Source of the DNA: CALMAK01 sp964392265
Lineage (GTDB): Bacteria; Patescibacteriota; Saccharimonadia; Saccharimonadales; Saccharimonadaceae
NCBI GenBank assembly: GCA_964392265.1
Contig: CAYMOS010000002.1
Span: 124,001-188,000, forward strand
DNA: 64,000 nucleotides
Reading direction: 5' to 3'
Part shown: positions 60,877 to 64,000 of the stretch, one piece after another
Position numbering within the stretch: the first letter of the stretch is position 1
Layout: every line of letters starts with the position of its first letter
The notes under the pieces: model-generated
What the model saw: only the letters and a program-made list of their open reading frames with translations
Told to the model about the DNA's origin: nothing
Databases searched by the model: none
Made by a program: the position numbers and the translations under genes

Positions 60877-61260
60877 ATGGATACGAAGAAACGCATTTTG
60901 TTAGTCGAAGATGATATTGCTCTGTCTGCTGTCTATAAATCACGTCTTGAACTAGAAGGATTTGAGACACGAGAAGTCAATAACGGCGAAGACGCCTTAT
61001 CTGCCGCCCTTGACTATAAGCCTGACCTGATCGTTCTTGATGCGATGATGCCAAAAATTAGTGGTTTTGATGTCCTTGATATCTTGCGTAACACACCCGA
61101 AACGGGCAATATCAAGATCGTCATGCTGACCGCACTCAGCCAACCAAAGGATAAAGAGCGTGCTGAAACTCTCGGAGTGGACGATTACTTAGTCAAGTCG
61201 CAAGTCGTCATCGGTGATGTTGTCGAGCGCGTCAAGTATCATCTCGGTATGCAAAACTAA
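60877..61260 (+). CDS. single-domain response regulator (CheY-like)
   Basis: The 127-residue protein is a lone receiver: acidic pair in LLVEDDIAL, phospho-acceptor Asp in LIVLDAMMPKISG (about residue 53), Thr in VMLTALSQ and Lys in DYLVKSQVV. It has no DNA-binding or output domain and no histidine kinase gene nearby. AGGAGGT precedes the start. It is separate from ctpA (44 bases) and ends at a terminator. Partner and output unknown. Confidence 0.93.
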   Translation: MDTKKRILLVEDDIALSAVYKSRLELEGFETREVNNGEDALSAALDYKPDLIVLDAMMPKISGFDVLDILRNTPETGNIKIVMLTALSQPKDKERAETLGVDDYLVKSQVVIGDVVERVKYHLGMQN

Positions 61261-61283
61261 ATCAAATTCCATTTGACATATAT

Positions 61284-61313
61284 ATCAACCCATGATATAT
61301 GGGTTGATTTTTT
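61284..61313 (+). terminator. intrinsic terminator of the receiver gene
   Basis: ATCAACCCAT-gatat-ATGGGTTGAT is a perfect 10-bp stem followed by TTTTT. The 3' arm also contains TTGATT (61304-61309), the -35 of the next promoter. Confidence 0.88.
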
Positions 61314-61332
61314 ATAACATTTATGCTATAAT
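61304..61332 (+). promoter_or_regulatory. promoter nested in the terminator arm
   Basis: TTGATT (61304-61309), 17 bases, TATAAT (61327-61332), ten bases before the ATG at 61343. Its -35 box is part of the preceding terminator. Confidence 0.7.
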
Positions 61333-61342
61333 GAAACTATAC

Positions 61343-62353
61343 ATGACAGAGAAACCAACATTTAATCAGATATTTGAGCAACACGCAAGTGACCCAACAA
61401 CAGAGCCGACCGTGCTGGTTGAGCATGAGGACGGAACGATTCATACCGCTCGTCTTAGTCCTACCGTAAATGAGCGTAACCAATTTTCTGTTACGTACGA
61501 AGTGGAAGAAGACGAAGTGTCGGTTGAGGTACATAAACCGGTGTCGCGAAAGTTTCTCTCAGATGAGGGGCAGGCAAAGCTTGCTGAGGCCTTGGGTGGA
61601 CCGCTTGGTCATGACGAAATAGAGGATACTGTCGAGCGAGTGCGCGATATTCCCGCCGAAGTTGTATATGAAGCAGGTGAGGGGGCTCTTGAGTTGAGTG
61701 AGGTCGTAAGGCCAGAAAACTCGCACGTTGCAATTCTTCCTTCTCTTGATGACATATTGCCCGCAGTTGAGGTAGGAGAACAGCCCGAAGACCCAAAGGA
61801 GGCATTCCTTTCAAGAGAGGAGATTAATCGTCTGGGTGGATTTATGCATGAGTTGGGTGATCAATCTCGCGTTGCTCGTAGTAGAGGCCCGGATGCGATC
61901 ATGCATTATGATGGCATGATCGCCTCGTGGGCACACAATCTCCTTGAAGGTCTTGAAAAGGGAAGAGAGAGCTCTGCAAGTGCCCTCGTGACGATGAGCA
62001 CCATGCTTGGTGCCCTCACTGATCGTACGCAAAGGGAGGCTGTTTTTGGTATGATACAACGGTCAAAAACCCTGTCAGATGGGGATATGAAGAGATTGGG
62101 CGAAGAACTGCAGCATTTGGCATCACTGGATCATCAGCCTGGTCAGGCAGCAGATGATCAAAAAGCAGCCTATGCGAATCACTTGAACAGCAAAGCACGC
62201 AACATGCTTGTTGCAAATAACCATGTGCCAGATGATTACTATATCAGTACCCTCGCCCTGACTGCTGGTGTTGGTATGCGTATGGACAATCGTCTCTATG
62301 GAATGAAATTAGCTGAAGATGCATTCAAAGCAATCACAGAAACGAAAAAATAG
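61343..62353 (+). CDS. acidic hypothetical protein
   Basis: The 336-residue soluble protein is acidic and mainly helical in its C-terminal half (GGFMHELGDQSRVARSRG onward), with a beta-rich N-terminus (TVLVEHEDGTIHTARLSP). No signal, membrane segment or known motif. The start at 61343 follows TATAAT; two earlier in-frame ATGs overlap the promoter or terminator. A shared bidirectional terminator separates it from rpmA. It belongs to the group of acidic clade-specific proteins in this window. Confidence 0.6.
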   Translation: MTEKPTFNQIFEQHASDPTTEPTVLVEHEDGTIHTARLSPTVNERNQFSVTYEVEEDEVSVEVHKPVSRKFLSDEGQAKLAEALGGPLGHDEIEDTVERVRDIPAEVVYEAGEGALELSEVVRPENSHVAILPSLDDILPAVEVGEQPEDPKEAFLSREEINRLGGFMHELGDQSRVARSRGPDAIMHYDGMIASWAHNLLEGLEKGRESSASALVTMSTMLGALTDRTQREAVFGMIQRSKTLSDGDMKRLGEELQHLASLDHQPGQAADDQKAAYANHLNSKARNMLVANNHVPDDYYISTLALTAGVGMRMDNRLYGMKLAEDAFKAITETKK

Positions 62354-62372
62354 AAAAAGAATTATCATTAAC

Positions 62373-62400
62373 AAAATAGCCTTTAGATAAAGGCTATTTT
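62373..62400. terminator. bidirectional intrinsic terminator
   Basis: AAAATAGCCTTT-agat-AAAGGCTATTTT is a perfect 12-bp stem with A and T runs at its two ends, serving both the 61343 gene and convergent rpmA. Confidence 0.9.
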
Positions 62401-62418
62401 GATCTATCAGTAGAGCAG

Positions 62419-62691
62419 TTACTTAACGATCACTTGCGTACGAGGGACAGTCTTGCCAGTAAAGGTTGACTTGCGTACCTTGGTGAACTCAACGACACCA
62501 TCGATGGCAGCGTGAATCGTAAAGTTCTTGCTGATATAGGTGCCAGGTCCGGCAATTTTAGTGCTACCAGTTTGGCGTACAAGTACCTGGCCAGCAGTAA
62601 CTTTCTGGCCGCCAAAACGCTTTACGCCAAGGCGAGCACCTGCGTTGTTGTGGATGTTTTTACTTGAACCGCCAGCTTTGACGTGTGACAT
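62419..62691 (-). CDS. rpmA: 50S ribosomal protein L27
   Basis: The 90-residue protein starts MSHVKAGGSSKNIHNNAG and has GVKRFGGQKVTAGQVLVRQTGS, the L27 signature; the C-terminus is a set of short strands. The first ATG in the open frame (62730) is rejected because CTCCTT (minus AAGGAG, 62699-62704) precedes 62691. TACAAT on the minus strand (62730-62735) is the likely -10. The usual partner rplU is not adjacent. Confidence 0.95.
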   Translation of the reverse strand: MSHVKAGGSSKNIHNNAGARLGVKRFGGQKVTAGQVLVRQTGSTKIAGPGTYISKNFTIHAAIDGVVEFTKVRKSTFTGKTVPRTQVIVK

Positions 62692-62754
62692 AAACAAACT
62701 CCTTATAGTTGCTAAAATCAATCTGTTCAATTGTACCCGATGAGGCGTGTTTCG

Positions 62755-63912
62755 TCAAGTCTTGACGAGAACGAGTAGTTCACGGGCAACGACTTGGTCT
62801 TCACGGTAGTATAGAAGCTCTGACGAACGAACGGTGGTAAAAGGAACGCTGCGATAACCAAGTGTTTCTAGCTGAGAGGTGAGAGGCAGGTGAGTAAACG
62901 ACCCGTCAGCCGACTTCCAGGCAGGGACGGCGACGCATAATGGCGTGTCGGATGCCAGCTGCTTACCGATGTTACGCAGAAATTCACTCATAATATAATT
63001 GCAGTTTTTGCGTACCTCGGCTAACTTGGCGGGTGAGGGCGGTGCGCTGAAAGGCTGACCTAAATAACCTTCGCAGGCAACTGCGCCAATGGGTTCAGAC
63101 CAATGATGTTTCATGGCGTCACCTTGTTCGACAATACTGTCGATCGTGATGCGGTGACTTGTTGCCAGCCACTCAAGGTTCTTGGCGGTATAGTCAATCA
63201 TCTTGTCAGATAAATCAGTACCGTACACCTTAAATCCCAGCAAACTGGCTTCTTGCAAGACAACACCGGTTCCACAGAAAGGATCAAGCACACGAACACC
63301 AACCGGGGGCCCGGCAAGATTAAGGATGATCTGTGCCAATTTAGGGGGGAGCATGCCAACGAAGGCATCGCGTTTTGGCCGTTCTTGATCGCGGCGAGCA
63401 TAGGCGGTGATATTTTGAGCGCCAATACTTTCAGCGATAACGATACTACCATTTTTGTTGCGTACAACAATCAGTTCGATCTTATTATCGGATAGCCCCA
63501 GTTTGTTATGATGGCTGGTTGCGGTGCTTAGTGCGGCCTCGGCATTTGGCACGAGGCGGAGGCTTGGTCCGGCTGATTTTAATTTAGCCTTGAGGATAAG
63601 GCCCGTCTTTTGTACTTCTCGGGCGGAGACGTTACATCCATAGGCGCTGATGCCCAGCGTTAGTTTACCGCTCCGATCGTGCCACTCACGTGTATAGATC
63701 TGAACGATTTTGCGGCTGGCAGACAACCAATCACCGCGAGGCAGCTCTGCAATGATGCGGCCAGCTTTTTGGCTGCCGCCAAGGCGCTCAAAGTCAAGCC
63801 GCGGCGTATCGATAATGGCTGATTCATTTGAGAACCAGGTGACATTGCCATATAACCGTTCCAGCTCGGCGATTCCTAGTGCGGGCTGACGCCCCAAAAT
63901 TGCAATAAACAT
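62755..63912 (-). CDS. Trm11/THUMP-type tRNA (guanine) methyltransferase
   Basis: The 385-residue protein starts MFIAILGRQPALGIAELERLYG, a typical Trm11-like beginning, has a THUMP-like N-terminal half and a methyltransferase domain with LDPFCGTGVVLQEA (about 220) and GTDLSDKMIDYTAKNL. The family motif IV (DPPY) is replaced by CEGYLGQPF, which resembles the EPYLG form of archaeal-like members. Likely N2-methylation of G10 in tRNA. TATACT (63922-63927, minus) ends nine bases before the start. The last 88 bases of the window contain no other feature I can support. Confidence 0.82.
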   Translation of the reverse strand: MFIAILGRQPALGIAELERLYGNVTWFSNESAIIDTPRLDFERLGGSQKAGRIIAELPRGDWLSASRKIVQIYTREWHDRSGKLTLGISAYGCNVSAREVQKTGLILKAKLKSAGPSLRLVPNAEAALSTATSHHNKLGLSDNKIELIVVRNKNGSIVIAESIGAQNITAYARRDQERPKRDAFVGMLPPKLAQIILNLAGPPVGVRVLDPFCGTGVVLQEASLLGFKVYGTDLSDKMIDYTAKNLEWLATSHRITIDSIVEQGDAMKHHWSEPIGAVACEGYLGQPFSAPPSPAKLAEVRKNCNYIMSEFLRNIGKQLASDTPLCVAVPAWKSADGSFTHLPLTSQLETLGYRSVPFTTVRSSELLYYREDQVVARELLVLVKT

Positions 63913-64000
63913 ACTGCCTGTAGTATACAGCATAAGTGATACGAAAAACCTGCGGTTTCGTGGAGTGTGCCGTCATCTCGGAAATGCAATCAAGCTTTCG

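Overview
The window is a gene-dense, roughly 50% G+C bacterial chromosome segment. It most resembles Candidatus Saccharibacteria (TM7) or a close Patescibacteria (CPR) relative. The reasons are inferential: a short prolyl-tRNA synthetase without the editing insertion, type B L31, tandem M16 peptidases, a pilin-like/GDPD fusion, many clade-restricted hypothetical proteins, and no amino-acid or cofactor biosynthesis beyond one ProB-like kinase. UGA is used as a stop and RF2 (prfB) is present, so the standard bacterial code applies, unlike SR1/Gracilibacteria. I saw no tRNA, rRNA, CRISPR array, insertion sequence or integrase.

Layout. 1-9229: envelope proteins (LytR_C tail, membrane protein, HtrA), translation termination (prmC, prfA, rpmE), a transglutaminase-like/TPR protein, a large protein with a clan CD peptidase-like C-terminus, and a TerC-like protein. 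9279-10723: rpsB-tsf with a structured leader and a terminator. 10732-12571: an OmpA-like protein and a pilin-like/GDPD fusion. 12694-18167: one long operon frr, prenyl synthase, uppS, rseP, CPBP protease, proS. 18135-18763: greA. 18770-19800: a GC-rich, apparently foreign gene behind a consensus promoter and structured leader. 19841-31255: lysS, a DUF348/G5/3D protein, DUF2207, a divergent pair of paralogues, a DEAH helicase and hypotheticals. 31274-39433: phosphoesterase, PadR-PspC, two MacB-like permeases with one ATPase, a ProB-like kinase and uppP. 39449-46432: serS, hpf, secA and two M16 peptidases. 46466-53051: two parallel cassettes of tail-fibre-like and collagen-like genes. 53154-63912: murD, prfB, ftsE-ftsX with a PcsB-like CHAP hydrolase, a CtpA protease, a receiver protein, rpmA and a tRNA methyltransferase.

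The strongest candidate for an undescribed system is 46466-53051. Each cassette starts with a collagen-like fibre protein, continues with beta-sandwich accessory proteins and ends with a parallel beta-helix protein. Each is preceded by a TTGACA box, a homopolymeric G tract (17 and 15 G) and a TACCAT box. This is the architecture of phase-variable promoters whose -35/-10 spacing changes by slippage. The proteins resemble phage tail fibres, but no capsid, portal, terminase or tail-assembly gene is nearby and none has a visible Sec signal. I infer variable surface or contact fibres, possibly for host recognition by an epibiont.

A second window-wide pattern is that more than twenty genes have a -10 box ending only 6-12 bases before the start codon and no clear Shine-Dalgarno site, implying leaderless mRNAs. 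Internal operon genes, rpsB, hpf, greA, the GC-rich gene and the collagen-like genes have leaders and Shine-Dalgarno sites instead.
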